Shown here in pieces: positions 33,449 to 45,510 of a DNA stretch of 64,000 nt. Each line of letters starts with the position of its first letter. Within the stretch, counting starts at the first letter, position 1. Source of the stretch: Oegoconia quadripuncta. Its lineage: Eukaryota > Arthropoda > Insecta > Lepidoptera > Autostichidae. The position numbers and the translations under genes are program-made. Location of the stretch: positions 29,880,778 to 29,944,777 of the forward strand of contig OX438744.1 of the NCBI GenBank assembly GCA_949316235.1. The letters are read 5' to 3'. The notes beneath the pieces were generated by a model. It did no database searches. It had not been told where the DNA came from and saw nothing but the letters and a program-made list of their open reading frames with translations.

Positions 33449-33625
33449 TATGTTTGTGTGATGAATACGGACATGTGCACCCGAGTTATGGATGTTTTCA
33501 TTTATTAACAAGTATTTATTTACAATAAAATAATGTATTTATGTAGTATATCAACCATCTGGTATCCACAACAAAAGTCTAAAGTTGCTTACAGTGGAAC
33601 TAGATGGCGCTGTGTGTATGTCTAA
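33449..33625 (+). mobile_element. SINE B body and 3' end
   Basis: From GTGTGATGAATACGGACATG to the AACTAGATGGCGCTGTGTG end. An opposite copy follows at 33645. Confidence 0.7.
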
Positions 33626-33644
33626 ATATATTTATTTATATATG

Positions 33645-33840
33645 TTAACTAGGCTTGTATTATGGATACCAGATGGTTGATAAACTACACAAATGTATAT
33701 TTTTTCCAAATAAAATCATTTATAAATGAAAAACATCCATAACACAGGAACTCAAGTCCGTATTCATCATACAAACATATGCACCTAACGGGATTCGAAC
33801 CCGCGACATATTGATAGTTCGATGAGTAACAGGCAGGGTT
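33645..33840 (-). mobile_element. SINE B copy, inverted to its neighbour
   Basis: Reverse body, GTCCGTATTCATCATACAAA, then the tRNA-like head GGGATTCGAACCCGCG. It makes a tail-to-tail inverted pair with 33449-33625. Confidence 0.7.
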
Positions 33841-34315
33841 GTTTTTAACCTGGAAAAGAAGGCGCATTTGTTTGTAAAGGGTCGCGCAAACGATAGATGT
33901 ACAAAAAAAATCCAGATTGGCCAATTTTGTCTGCGAGGATGGAATGTATAGCATTCTATGCAATAACACACTCGGATAATCTAGATTTTTTTGTCCATGA
34001 CACGTTCGATTTGTTGATCGTTCGATTAGTTATATTTTGATGTAACGGCACATCGATTTGCTGGTCTATCAATTATATCATACGTCTATCGATGTTATGG
34101 CACGTCGATCATTTACGCTTTCGATATACCGACGTCGATCTAATAACGATTGGTATTCGATGTTGAGTAGTAAACCCACTGAGTCTGGACCACTTCGTTG
34201 CCCTGACATCGGACACGTCTTCTTTTATTATTATAAATTTATTCTATTCTAATTGCTCCTTTTCGACGTGAGTAAAGGAAAGTCAAACTCGTTTCTTTAT
34301 ATTACCAGCTGTCAG

Positions 34316-34453
34316 ACCGTCTAACTCAATTGCTTTGGGAATTGCTATCGTTTATGACGTCAATGCACTATCCGTCCTTGACATATTGTAACACAATGAC
34401 CAAGACAGACAGTGCATTGCTATGGCTATCGCTATAGCTTTCAGTTAGGCGGT
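34316..34453. mobile_element. Palindromic MITE (CCGCCTAACTCAA family), copy 2
   Basis: Same length and structure as 20007-20143. Both are followed by AGAGCCCCAGGT, so the family consensus may extend further. Confidence 0.75.
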
Positions 34454-34951
34454 AGAGCCCCAGGTTAAATGTTATAGAGCATACAAATACTTTTCCAAAA
34501 CATTTAATGACAAACTATGGTGAGCGATTGCGCGTTAGACCCACTAACAAAATAAAGGTCCGTGTGATTAAATTTTCAGTAACACAAAAATATGAAAATG
34601 TTATTGAAAATTTTTGCACTGGTACCCTACCCTCGCTTTCTCTCGCAGGGCACTAGCTGAAAATCAGTGTCTTACCGCTATAGGTGAGGATCCACACTGA
34701 GCGATGGACCATTTGCTGGTACAGATATACATACAACTCTATTATGAGTTGTAACAGTTGTACTTAATTTTTGTTTTTATTTTTATTACTGTGAAATAAG
34801 GCTACATTGTGTAAGAATAACACCAAGCAGAATGATTGTTGCGTCGAATATTTTTGTATGTGTTTCTGTAATAAATAAGCAAATAAACGCTATCTATCTA
34901 AAATTGTATAGCTGCAAAAATATACAGGATGGGTTTTTACCTTAACGAAAA

Positions 34952-35345
34952 AAATAGGGCATATTATGCAAGTGAAATAGAAGGTATTGGCATAGGTAGT
35001 TTTAATTTTTTTTTTTCAAAACCATTAAATGTAATAAAAAGTGTGGCATTTGACGGTCGCATATGTACCCTATTGCCCATAATTACATCATTAAATCCAA
35101 TAAATTAAAAACCTTGGAGAAAATATGAGTTCCAATTAAAATTTGCATGATAGCAAAGCCTACGAATCCCGCCAGTCGAACATCAATCTCGCGCGGCGCG
35201 TGGATCTATGATGATTTTGAAAAAAAAAAAACTACCTATGCCAACTCTAAGCCAACAAACTCATCCGGTATAATGCTTTATACCGGATAAGTTTTAAGAG
35301 TATGCCCTATTTTTTTAAGGAAAAAAATAGGGCATACTCGTCTGG
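34952..35345. mobile_element. Long foldback element
   Basis: Left arm AAAATAGGGCATATTATG ... GGCATAGGTAGTTTT (34966-35014) pairs with AAAACTACCTATGCC ... GTATGCCCTATTTTT near 35228-35320. A partial relative without the second arm is at 17182-17365. Confidence 0.65.
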
Positions 35346-36128
35346 TAGAGCATACCAGACGATTTAAAAATTATATAGGGGCGAATATTTAACAACCTCC
35401 GTTCCATAATTTATTTATGTTCAAAACATCACGCCATTTCGTTGCTCTTTTTCGACGTTGTTTCACAAACAAACGTACATTCATGTTTGTAATGAATTAC
35501 TGACAAAGACCTTGTATTATCCATTTCGCCACGTATCTTACTTGTATCACAAAATAGCTTTACGTACTTTACGCTTGTATTAGAAGTTTGTACAGGTGGA
35601 AGAATTTCATTAATCGAATTCGTATGTTATTACATACGCAGTTAGATAACTGCTTTGCAAATGCAAATATTTCGATATTTTGGTGTGAATATTCATTATG
35701 TTCTGATGTAATAAAATTGCAAAAAATGCGTATTTCTTTAGGGCCAACCTCGGATGGCCACAACACATAAATAAACAAATTAATGAACTGCACACTTACG
35801 CTGAGGTGGGATTGTGATTGCCGATTTTGTATTGTATAAATGTATGAATCTGTAATTTAGAATATTGAATTTCACAATTGAATAACGCTTAATTATAAAG
35901 TAAGTTAACTAATACAACTTTTGCAAGCCGCATCACTGGTAGAACATAAGATCCTCAAAGTAATTTGTGACCTAATAAACTATATTCTTGCAAATAAACT
36001 ATTCTATTCTAACGATGAGATATCGCTAATGTTGGACACCAATAGTGACTATACTGACGATATTATCGATATGTACGATCGAGTATTGTTTTTCAGAACT
36101 TCGATAGTATCGATACTATTGCACTCCG

Positions 36129-36590
36129 TCAATAGTACGTTAACTGCTCATAGGTAAGTACATTTTTCTGCAACACCCCTTTTAAATGATATTTCGTTGA
36201 TTTCACGGCAGACTCCCAAAGGCCGGCCATGGTTGCCGAGTAACACGGTACGTAATAGAAATCAATTCTATTGCTTAAAGCAAATGCATTGACCTTGGAA
36301 CGGTGGTATTTGGTATTCTGTAAATCATACAGTTCAACCAATTGGTTCCTTGCGGACTTGAAAGCGCTCGCATTGTCGGAGTGGATTTCAGGTGGTAAAC
36401 TTCTTGCGATAAATCTTCTCAAGCATGCAAGATAAGTTGAAGTGGTAAGATCGGAACAAAGCTCAAGGTCAATTGCCTTAGTCGTGAAACAAACAATTAT
36501 ACACAAATATATCCTTTACCAGCGACCGATCGCCGTAAGCGAGAGCACTTAACGTTTATTGGGCCAGCAAAATCCACCCGTTTCGAGCTA
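36129..36590 (-). pseudogene. BEL/Pao integrase fragment
   Basis: The minus-strand frame reads CFTTKAIDLELCSDLTTSTY, LRRFIARS, HSDNASAFKSARNQL, then MAGLWESAVKSTKYHLKGVL and LTYEQL: the core and C-terminal part of a BEL/Pao integrase. The upstream piece KRVDFAGPINVKC joins after a one-base frameshift near 36500. No LTRs were found beside it, so this is an isolated relic. Confidence 0.8.
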
Positions 36591-39420
36591 TCGATACGTC
36601 GATGTTATTTATACTATCCATAGTTGTACTATCGGCTGCTTACTGCAATCGATATTCGACTATCGTGGGCAACAGATATTGTGACATTTTTGTGTTTCCG
36701 TGCTTCGAAAACCACGTTAAACCACACGATACAACAACACCAAGGTACCAAATAATGTGCAATTTCCTTGTCGTTTGTATAGACCCCCATTCCCGATAAT
36801 TCTCGAACGTCCATGGCTAACATGATTGAATCGATAAGGAAACTGAAAGATAGGAAATATTCAATACAAAAATACACTTTATGGCCCCAAAGAAAAATAT
36901 ACATTATACAAAAAAATAGAATAAAAACTATTTACAATAACAGATTGTATTAGACGAATTTTTTGAAGCTTCCTAGCGTGCGGATTTCACAGTATTTCTT
37001 TGAAAAGCCTAAGAAAGCCATAGGTTGCTCCATGTCATGGCAATGTTCGGTAAGTATTAATGTACTGCTAGTCGCTCAGTTAATTCCATGCATTTTCATC
37101 GCTCAGGTATCGATCGATAAATGAGTCATTTTATAACAGCCCTTCGTACACAATTCGCTTTTAATAAGAATATATTAGTTCAAGTGCAAGTTATGAATAT
37201 CAGCATGAACCTTGAAATAAAAGCATACACATTGGCCTTTGAAGGATTTAGTAACTTAGTAAAGTCGGTTAACATACCTAAGTTACAGTTCACATAACAA
37301 CTCTAAGTTAGCATTGGACTTGCTTCAGTTACAGACACATGCACCCCTTTAATATCCCCTTCAATTTCTAATAACGTCCTATCTTTAGTTTCAGGCACTA
37401 CGAAATATAATATAAACAAACAAATTGCTATACACAATCCAAATACAGAGTAAGTACCTCCTATACCTGACCATGCTATTTACATTGGAGTCACTTTCAT
37501 GACAGCACTATAAAATACTGCCATAATTACACCGGCTAAGCATGTACCTAAACCTCTGTATTCTAGAGGATATAATTCGCCAAATAAAATGAAACAGATC
37601 GGTATAACACTAGTATTAATAACAAATGCGTGAAACAAAAGTAAAGATAAAATTAAATATGTTGACAATAATGTTTTTGGTAAAAGTAACTGCAACAGAC
37701 CTACTGAAAACATTAGAAATACTGAAAAACTACCAAACCCTAATAGAACTATTCGAGTCCTTAAAGATTTTACGACGTAAGTTGAAGTTAATAATCCAAT
37801 TGCTCCCAAACAATCTGCTCCTAAAGAACAGTATATTGCTACTGATCGATCACCTATTACTTCAATCATAATTTCAACGATATATGTTACTATATAAAAT
37901 CTTCCACAAGCATCTATAACTAACGTTAGCAAACTCACCATAAAAAATGACTTTAGGAAAGATTTGTTCACTAATTTTCTAAACAACTTAATAGTCTTCT
38001 TCTTTTCGAATTTCTTTTTCTCCAGTCTTTCTTTTTGTGTTGCTATTAAAACTTTCAGCTCCGTAAGATTTCGTGAGTCATCCCCATGAAGCCATAAGAA
38101 TGACTTTTCGCATTCTTCAAATCGCCCCTTCCTTGCTAAATAATAAGGAGTTTCAGGCCAAAATAGTAGAATTATGATCGATAAACATGGTGATATCAAA
38201 GCTAGGTACGCTACCTGTCTCCAAGTGCAGATTAAATTTAAAGAGTGAAAAACTATGTTGCCAAGGGTTCCAGAGAGCTTCTTAATCGACATAAAGTAAC
38301 CTCTTCGTTGTGGAGGGCAAAATTCGCTGACAATCACACAGTTGACAAAGAGTCCACCGAAGACAAAACCATGACACATTCTGGCGACAAACAGTGTCGT
38401 GACATTTTGAGCGAACATAAAAATGAACCATCCAACGATATGGAAAGCATTTAACACAAATGAAATTGCTTTTTGCCCGTAAATTTCCATTAACGGAGAT
38501 ATAATGAAGTACGATAATACACCCGTGGCTCCGTTACTGGCAACTGAAAGAAACGTTATATTTAATGTATTATATGGAAAATATTGTAAGAAAAACTAGG
38601 TATACATGTACTAACAAAGAACAGAATATTTTCAGTACACTAATTGTTGCTAGTAGACACTTCTTCTTCTTATTCAATTTTAGAGCCGTGCTCTTGTCTG
38701 TGGAGTAATGACCACGTCTATCTGCTCTCTAGTAGATATTAGTAAAGAAAAAATAGGACCAATCCGTGTCCTTTTTAACGTATTTAGCCAAGAAAGAAGA
38801 AAGGAATACTATATTGTTTTTCCATCAGTTCGAATTTTCGTAGACAGGTGGCCTAAGTGAACGAAATTATAAATAAAAATAATTTTAGAGTAGTATAAAT
38901 AAAAGTAAAATAAAAAAAAATTATGTGAATTTTTTGGTAACATTAAAAAAAATATTAAAATAAGATTTTCTCAAAAACTATCATTTCGCGGAACATAAAT
39001 GGGAGCCTATCGGATAGTCCATGGAGGCCCCTATCCATAATTTTCGTTTGATCCATAAGAAAAACGACACCGTGCATGTTACATAGTATATAAACAATAC
39101 AATAGAACAATTTGGCGTTTTGCATTACCTACTAATTTAGTGTCAATGTCAGAGAAAGTGTGAAAGTACCGCCAGAGACTGCAAGAATGAGGAGCAACAG
39201 AACACGGTCTGCGGAGGAAAGAATATCAATGAAAGATATGAATGTGGATAGATTAAGGGCAGAGGCAGATCGAAGAAAACATTTCTGGATTTTGTGAAGG
39301 ACGGAATGGGTAAAATAAGGGTAGTACCTAACTGTAAAGGGAAGAAGAAATCATGTTGTGCCAACCCCACATAAAGTGGGAGAAAGGCTAGAATGTAATG
39401 GATTTTTTTTAGGATTAGCT

Positions 39421-39580
39421 GGATACGCTTTTGGCCACAATCGCACCTGATGGAAAGTGACTATGTGACCCTTTGGTCACTTTATGACTGCTGTGTTCTG
39501 TAAATGCTCGGTATGTTAACTACATGCGGGTGGAATTCCTCCCCATGCCTAGTAGTCCGAAAATGAAATGGCGATAGTGA

Positions 39581-39616
<36 letters not shown>

Positions 39617-39935
39617 AAAACATTTATTCAGCTCTCAGTGGAACAAGATTATGTAATTCCAACGCACACTCACCGAAATGCATCCTGTAAAATACATACA
39701 GCCGAACATAGAACCTCCTTCTTTTTGATTTTTGGTTGAAATCGGTTAAAAAGACCGAGAGACAGGCGACTTAGAGACTGTGTTCGAGACTGCAATTAAG
39801 CAGTCATCGAGTTGTCACCAATGAGTCTTTTGGAACGTCGTTCCACAAAATTGAGTGCAGCCAGTTGGTACATGACTGAAGCATCCCAGAGGTGACAGCA
39901 GTATTCCATGCACGGATATTTGTATGGAGTCTCCA
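39421..39935 (-). mobile_element. LINE family L 3' end, decayed, with a (GAAA)n expansion inside
   Basis: Minus-strand family L sequence is recognisable at about 39421-39570 and 39640-39935, separated by the tetranucleotide run 39578-39619. Part of the coding region is missing. Confidence 0.7.
39578..39619. repeat. (GAAA)n microsatellite
   Basis: About ten uninterrupted units. Confidence 0.9.
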
Positions 39936-40737
39936 ACTTAAAAATACCACATACTCTCTGAAGCGGGTTTACTTCACTTTCTCTAACTTTTCAATTATGT
40001 GATTAAATAGATCTAAAAAAATTAAGATAGTATTTAAGAAAAACTATAATTTCGTAGAAGACACCATCGCCGAAGGTGATGGGTGGTCTACGATTCTGAT
40101 TTCTTTGATAGAGTTCTAACTCTATTCTGCGGTCTGCGGTCTGCCGCAGGCTCAGACAAGCGTAAAATATAGCAGTGCTTACAAATAGGTGGCTCTTTAC
40201 GACGGCAGCCGTCGCTTGTTTGTAGCATACTGGCAGCAATCGTGAACAGTCGACTGACACCTTGCGGTCATAACAGAGGAGAAACGTTTGCGTAAACAAG
40301 AAAAGAAGTACCTACCGAATTTTTAAAAAACGTCCTCTCTGTTTCACAATAAAACTTGTTAATGCTTTCAGTGGTGACAGAATTGTGATAACATTACGAT
40401 TATAATAATCCCACTAATATTATACGAGAATTGCAATATTTTCGGTGTTTGTTCCTGAATCAACCTATTGGTATTAATTTGGTACAGAGATGGATCATGC
40501 CTTGAATTAGCATAAAATGTATATTTAATTAACCCTGCGAGATGATAAGCTGATTCAACGCTGGCAGAGAAGAGTTAATATCAATGATTTTTACTTACTT
40601 ATCCAAGAAACCTGGTCAGGAGTTGCTCGTATGTCGGTGGTATTTGGAGATAGAAGATCAGCGCTGAGTACAGCGGGGAAGCATAGCGTAGAGCTGACGC
40701 TCACTGAGTGTAAAAAAGTGGCAGACAGTATGAAGAC

Positions 40738-42317
40738 CTAGAACAAACAAAAAGTAAGTACATTGGTTTTTAAGTATGCAAGTAGCTATAATGTTTAATG
40801 ATAATTGATGTACCATCAGCCTGCAGACATCCCATCCCCAATACAATACAATAACAAAGATGGACCTTATTGTCTGGAAAAATAAATGATTTACTATTTA
40901 TATTATTATTATTAATACAAATAAGTACCTGTTATTTCGAGTCTGTGGGCTGTGTAATCGATGGTACAATTAATTAAGCTGCCCAAAGATATTTTTGCCA
41001 TTTGTAAGCTCAGATGTAAAAATTAAGTACAAAAAGATATAAAAAAAAAAATAATGCCGCATTCTACAGATTTCTTTATTAACTTCATTAAAAATGTTGT
41101 CTAGTTTCATTCCCTATGTAATATTGGGGTACGCTGTACTACATACTAACATTGGTGTCGATTCGGATGTACACCAACTAAACTAAAACGAGTTTTGATG
41201 TGTCAATTTTTTGATAATGTCAAAAAATTTGATTGTACAAGTATTAAGCTAATTATTTTACTTAGTCATCTAATAGCCCTAAAGAACACGCGATATTACA
41301 GAAAATTAATTTATATATAAGATATAGGTATTAAAAAAAACAGGAGAATAAATAACATATTTAGAATTTTTACATAATTCCAAAAAAAAAACTAAATAAA
41401 TATACATTTAAAAATAAAAAAATTGTCTCATATCTATTAATTTTATTAGATCATTTAAATATTTTACATAAATATATACATAAAAACACATATATTAGAT
41501 TAGATTATCTGTTATACTTATTACTCAAATTCTACCTTAACAATAATAATATTTTATCCTTGTGTTGTCGAATTACATTTATAGATAAATAAATTATTTA
41601 CTTAAATAAATAACACAACACACATAACCTTTAAAGAATATGAAAAAAAAAATTTAAAATTTAAAAAAATATATACATAAACAAAAATAAAACTTTATAC
41701 CATAAGTACACAAAGAATTTTGTACATATTTACAAAAACGAAATAGCAAATACACATTTACAAGTTAAAGAAATAACAAAAATTAGTATAGATATAATAC
41801 ACGATTGTATTGTAGACTTTAAAACCTATTTTGTAACTAAGTAATAAACTAACTTTTCATTTATGTATTTTAATAAATATATTAAAACTATTACAACCTG
41901 TCTCCACAAGTATAAGTCAAATTCGGTACACATTTCCACATGTATACGAGTTGAAATTAGAAATAGTAGGTGCCTATTATTTACTTTATTCTTGTACGTA
42001 ATTCACTGTAAACTACACGTCACCTTGGTTAACCCTCGAGAAACCAGCTTATACCCGCGGTTTCTGGTGTATTTTTTATATTATTATCCCTTCGTTCCTT
42101 CAATGACCTCTGTCAGAAAAGTAAAATATTGTTTTGGTTGTGTGAGGAATAAATCCTGTTATTCTCTTTAAAATCCCACCGTTTAATTGATCTAAAACCC
42201 TTCAATATCCGTGCAAAAAACGTCATTGCTCCTTTTTGAATGTGAATTAAGGACAGGCGATTTTTTTTTTATTTACCCAAGTTTAAACTTGTTTTTACCA
42301 AAATTGTTTTTACGTTT
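40738..42317. other. Very AT-rich region upstream of MFS copy 2
   Basis: Low-complexity A/T runs dominate 41300-41850. The start exon of MFS copy 2 (minus strand) should be in or beyond this stretch, but none stands out. Confidence 0.4.
41153..41205. mobile_element. Foldback MITE, single arm
   Basis: GGTGTCGATTCGGATGTACA followed by CCAACTAAACTAAAAC; the second arm is missing. Confidence 0.6.
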
Positions 42318-42424
42318 AAGGGGTTTCCGGGTCAGTACGCTACCACCTTCGGCCTCATCTTCACTTAACATCAGGTGTGATTGAGGTCGAGTGCTAACCC
42401 ATTGTGGATAAAAAAAAAAAAAAC
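42318..42424 (+). mobile_element. SINE A 3' fragment with A-run
   Basis: The last 95 bases of SINE A plus a poly(A) of about 14. Confidence 0.7.
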
Positions 42425-42954
42425 TAACATCTTATATAATTTGATGGGGTAAAAGCAATAAAGTAGTTATTAATAAAGTAGTAGTTTGATTATTCCATTA
42501 CTTTGTCCTAAAAAAAACGTCATTTCTTTACTTATATTTGATGTTGTTATAGAGCAAACAAACAAATACTCCTTTAGTTTTCCAGTGTAATTTCTTCGAT
42601 CCATCAATTATTTAAGTTCAAATATAAGAAATTAATGTGTGTGACTAAAAAGGCAATCACGTTATTACTACTAAGAATCATTGCTTTTTTTGTTGACGTC
42701 ATTAAAGGGCAAACAAACAAATACGTCTTATTTCGGTATAAAAATCACATAACATATATGTTATACCACTGTTTGTACCATTAATTATCCTTTTAGACGT
42801 TCTTCACAAACAAATACACTTTGATGTTTATAATAAGAAATAGAACCATAGGATTGCTGACGAACCAATCTTGCGGTTGTACACTGCGTGACATATTTTT
42901 ATGGTATGTTTACACAGATGGCAGAATTTTATGCCTACGTCGAAATACTTAGGC

Positions 42955-43260
42955 AGACATATTTTTTCATTTATTCAAATAACATTTTCGGAGTGATTTT
43001 TCAAATCAAATCAAATCAAAATATTTTATTTCATAGGATAAAATTATCATTTGAAAACGTCACTATTAATATTACATTTAAAACTGCTCATTCACAAACC
43101 TGACTCCCCAGAGAAGAACGAGCAAGAAATAACATTTTGGCGGCTGCATCACTGTACTGACGTACATAATACTGTTATCCTCACAAAACGTCGTCTTTTA
43201 CGACAACCACGTCAGGAGACTTGGGTCTTATTCTACTCAGCACGACCAAATAATTCATAG
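42955..43260 (-). mobile_element. Dispersed repeat beginning (AAATC)n
   Basis: (AAATC)n and ATATTTTATTTCATAGG, then a body with AACATTTTGGCGGC. The microsatellite-like start suggests a LINE 3' end on the minus strand. No copy elsewhere in the window was verified. Confidence 0.4.
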
Positions 43261-43716
43261 CCAATTTAGACCCCGACTTCGTGATTTTTGAAGATAAAAT
43301 GAATTTACATATCTCTTGCTCTGTAAGTAGTCACTTACTTCCCTGAATGCCGGGGTGTATGGATATCATTACAGCATAGGTTTCAAAACCTACCATGTAA
43401 TGTTAGCATTACAGCATAGGTTTTGGAATTTGAAAAAAGAACTGTCATACTGCAAGAAGAATATTTCGATTATTTACTCGAATCGGAATCGAGACAATTT
43501 ATATTAGAATTTATGAAGATTTTATTTTAAATATCGAACTATTTGTTTCGCAGTCACATCGTATGTTAGTTGAAATCGATTTAGAAATCAAACTGGCCAG
43601 CACGATTTGACGCGCTTGCGTGCCATAAAATCGTAAAGAGTAAAAAGGCAGCCGACTTGCTAGGCGCGAAAGTAAATTTTTCGTGTTTTGGAGTTCTTTC
43701 TCAAAAGTTTTGAAAA

Positions 43717-43941
43717 ATGTCAAGTGACGAAGACATGGATCTAACCCCCCGATTTTATAAAAGAACAAGCAAAAACAGTTTTAGAAAATCGATACGAATA
43801 CGATCGAAATACGACGAATTTATGAAGTGGCGGTCAGAAAAAAAAGTTAAATCTCTTTCTGAAAGTGTTTTGATATCATATTTTAATGAATTATCTAAGA
43901 AGCTACAACTTGTTTTGACTTACCTCACAATCGATATGTAA
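43717..43941 (+). CDS. Small ORF resembling the N-terminus of a Crypton-like tyrosine recombinase
   Basis: 74 codons starting MSSDEDMDLTPRFYKR. The segment KYDEFMKWRSEKKVKSLSES then VLISYFNELSKK resembles the start of the SAM-like core-binding domain of Crypton/tyrosine-recombinase proteins. The usual continuation with a Trp/Tyr-rich helix is missing and the frame stops at 43941, where a palindromic segment begins. It could be a truncated element or the first exon of a larger gene; no downstream catalytic part was seen. Assignment is from memory of the family, so modest confidence. Confidence 0.4.
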   Translation: MSSDEDMDLTPRFYKRTSKNSFRKSIRIRSKYDEFMKWRSEKKVKSLSESVLISYFNELSKKLQLVLTYLTIDM

Positions 43942-43967
43942 AGCAGAGTGTTTACCTCGGGTGTAAG

Positions 43968-44040
43968 CATCAATTGCATACTCGGGCTAATTAGCGCCCT
44001 CGCTACGCTCGGGCGCCAAAAACCTCGTATGCAATTGATG
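43968..44040. repeat. 73-bp inverted repeat
   Basis: CATCAATTGCATA (43968-43980) is repeated inverted as TATGCAATTGATG (44028-44040). Between them GGCGCC and GCGCCC form a second, GC-rich stem (TAGCGCCCTCGC / GCTCGGGCGCC). Confidence 0.6.
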
Positions 44041-44110
44041 TCATACAGCCCTTGGTTAACAATCTACTATTATGTCCTACGTTTGTTCAATGTTTTCTGT
44101 CTCCTTCTTC

Positions 44111-44155
44111 CACACACCCACACACACACACGCACACGCACACACACACACACAC
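44111..44155. repeat. (CA)n microsatellite
   Basis: CA run with a few CG and CC interruptions; it causes spurious Val/Cys-rich open frames on the other strand. Confidence 0.9.
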
Positions 44156-44271
44156 GAAATATCTCCTCCTTCATAGAATTCCACAGTGACCGGTTGGAAG
44201 CGGCCTGTATCCAGCGACCTCCCGCAAACTTTATCGGGTCGTCTGTCCACTTTGCATTCGTTCTGCAACAA

Positions 44272-44412
44272 AGGTGTCGATTCAGATGTACACCAACTAA
44301 ACTAAAGCCAGTTTTGGAGTGGTGCCGTCGCATCGTACTGTTCCAGGGAGAAAGAGACAGTACTACTTTAAAACTGGTTTTAGTTTAGTTGGTGTATATC
44401 CGAATCGACACC
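44272..44412. mobile_element. Foldback MITE with GGTGTCGATTC ends
   Basis: Terminal inverted repeats of about 34 bp begin GGTGTCGATTCAGATGTACA and end in CGAATCGACACC; the arms are separated by about 70 bp. Confidence 0.8.
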
Positions 44413-45399
44413 ATTGACGATGAATATAGACTATATTATTTAGTATGTTCCTAATGACAAAGAACAGTGATTAAAAAGAGAATTCATTATCTAGGTGTAA
44501 GAGGTCATAGGTTATCAGGACGTAATAAGTTAATAGTGTTTATTGAATATATTTAGTTAGTTTTATATCAGAGACCCCACACATAGCTGTCAGATAGCTA
44601 ACGAAAATGTACGGCAAATAAAACTTTAATGATCACTGTTAGAACAAATTATAATAAATTTAAAATCGCTAGTAAAATCCTATTTGCAGTGAAACATGAC
44701 TCCGACAATTGATATTTATTTTTGGAGACAGGTATGTTAATTCACCGCTAACTTTAATTGTTTTATTCATGAGAAACAACATTTTTAGTGCGGAGCTTAC
44801 TTAGGCCAAATCCTTCATTGAAAGAAAGAAAGAAAATATTTTTAAAAAAAGGAAAAAATGTTTATTTCTTTCTTTAGGAATCACATGCAACGTATTGTTA
44901 AGATTTCCTTTTAAGTATAAGGAAATCTTGCTCTTCCTTAACTAAGCATAGTAAACATTGTAATTATTAATAGATAGATACTACCACTTAATTAATATAA
45001 ATATATTATTCACTACTTAAGACACAACAATAAGTATACTACAAGTTACATTATTAGAAATCACATTTTTTAGAATTATTAAAAAACTAACACAAAATAA
45101 GGAATTGTTGCAGTAGTGAATGGGTAACGAATCAGCATAATCACAAAGAGCTTGGCGCTGGTTTTCTGTCGTACCCGTGTAGTATGAGTTGGAGTGAAGA
45201 ACTACGTCATATTATTATAAATTAAATAATATAAAATATTGTATAAAATAAAACACTTTATTATGAAATACTACATAAATAATACCTAAATAATACAAAA
45301 TTTGCATACCTAAGTATGGAAGTTCTATTCTGTGGTAAAAATTATATTATAAATGTAGGTACTTAATATAAACTGCTCTTTTGTTTGTTTTTGTTTGTA

Positions 45400-45510
45400 A
45401 ACGCTTTATTGTACTTTATAAAATTTACAAAGTTATTCTACCTAAATTTTAATTAAGTACAAAGGCGGATTTACCCCAAATAGGGATCTCTTCCAGCCAA
45501 TCCAGGTAAA
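45400..45510 (-). mobile_element. LINE 3' tail, second fragment
   Basis: CGCTTTATTGTACTTTATAA ... AGGGATCTCTTCCAGCCAAT. Confidence 0.5.

Larger units (their letters stand above)
37303..40737 (-). pseudogene. MFS sugar-porter-type transporter, copy 2, with premature stop
   Basis: Exons 40737-40599 (139 bp) and 38543-37303 match copy 1 in length, intron phase and splice sites, and most residues are identical. An in-frame TAA at 37480-37482 falls where copy 1 has TTA (Leu), at the end of TM11. The 58 codons after it stay open, resemble copy 1 through IAWSGIGG and PETKDRTLLEIE, and end at the equivalent stop (37303-37305). Translation ending at the TAA would give about 400 residues and lose TM12 and the tail. 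Other changes are GRK to GQK after TM2, EHRG to EYRG after TM10, and a clean six-base loss in the cytoplasmic loop. All of this suggests recent loss of function, though a polymorphic stop or a sequencing error is possible. As in copy 1, the TM7 QQLSG motif is replaced (IDACG) and the start exon was not found. Confidence 0.85.

Noticed and set aside
37480..37482. Programmed read-through or selenocysteine at the copy 2 stop
   Set aside because: The codon is TAA, not TGA, and arises by one base change from the TTA of copy 1; no supporting structure was noticed.
44070..44333. Cys/Val-rich minus-strand ORFs
   Set aside because: Created by the (CA)n microsatellite and a MITE arm.
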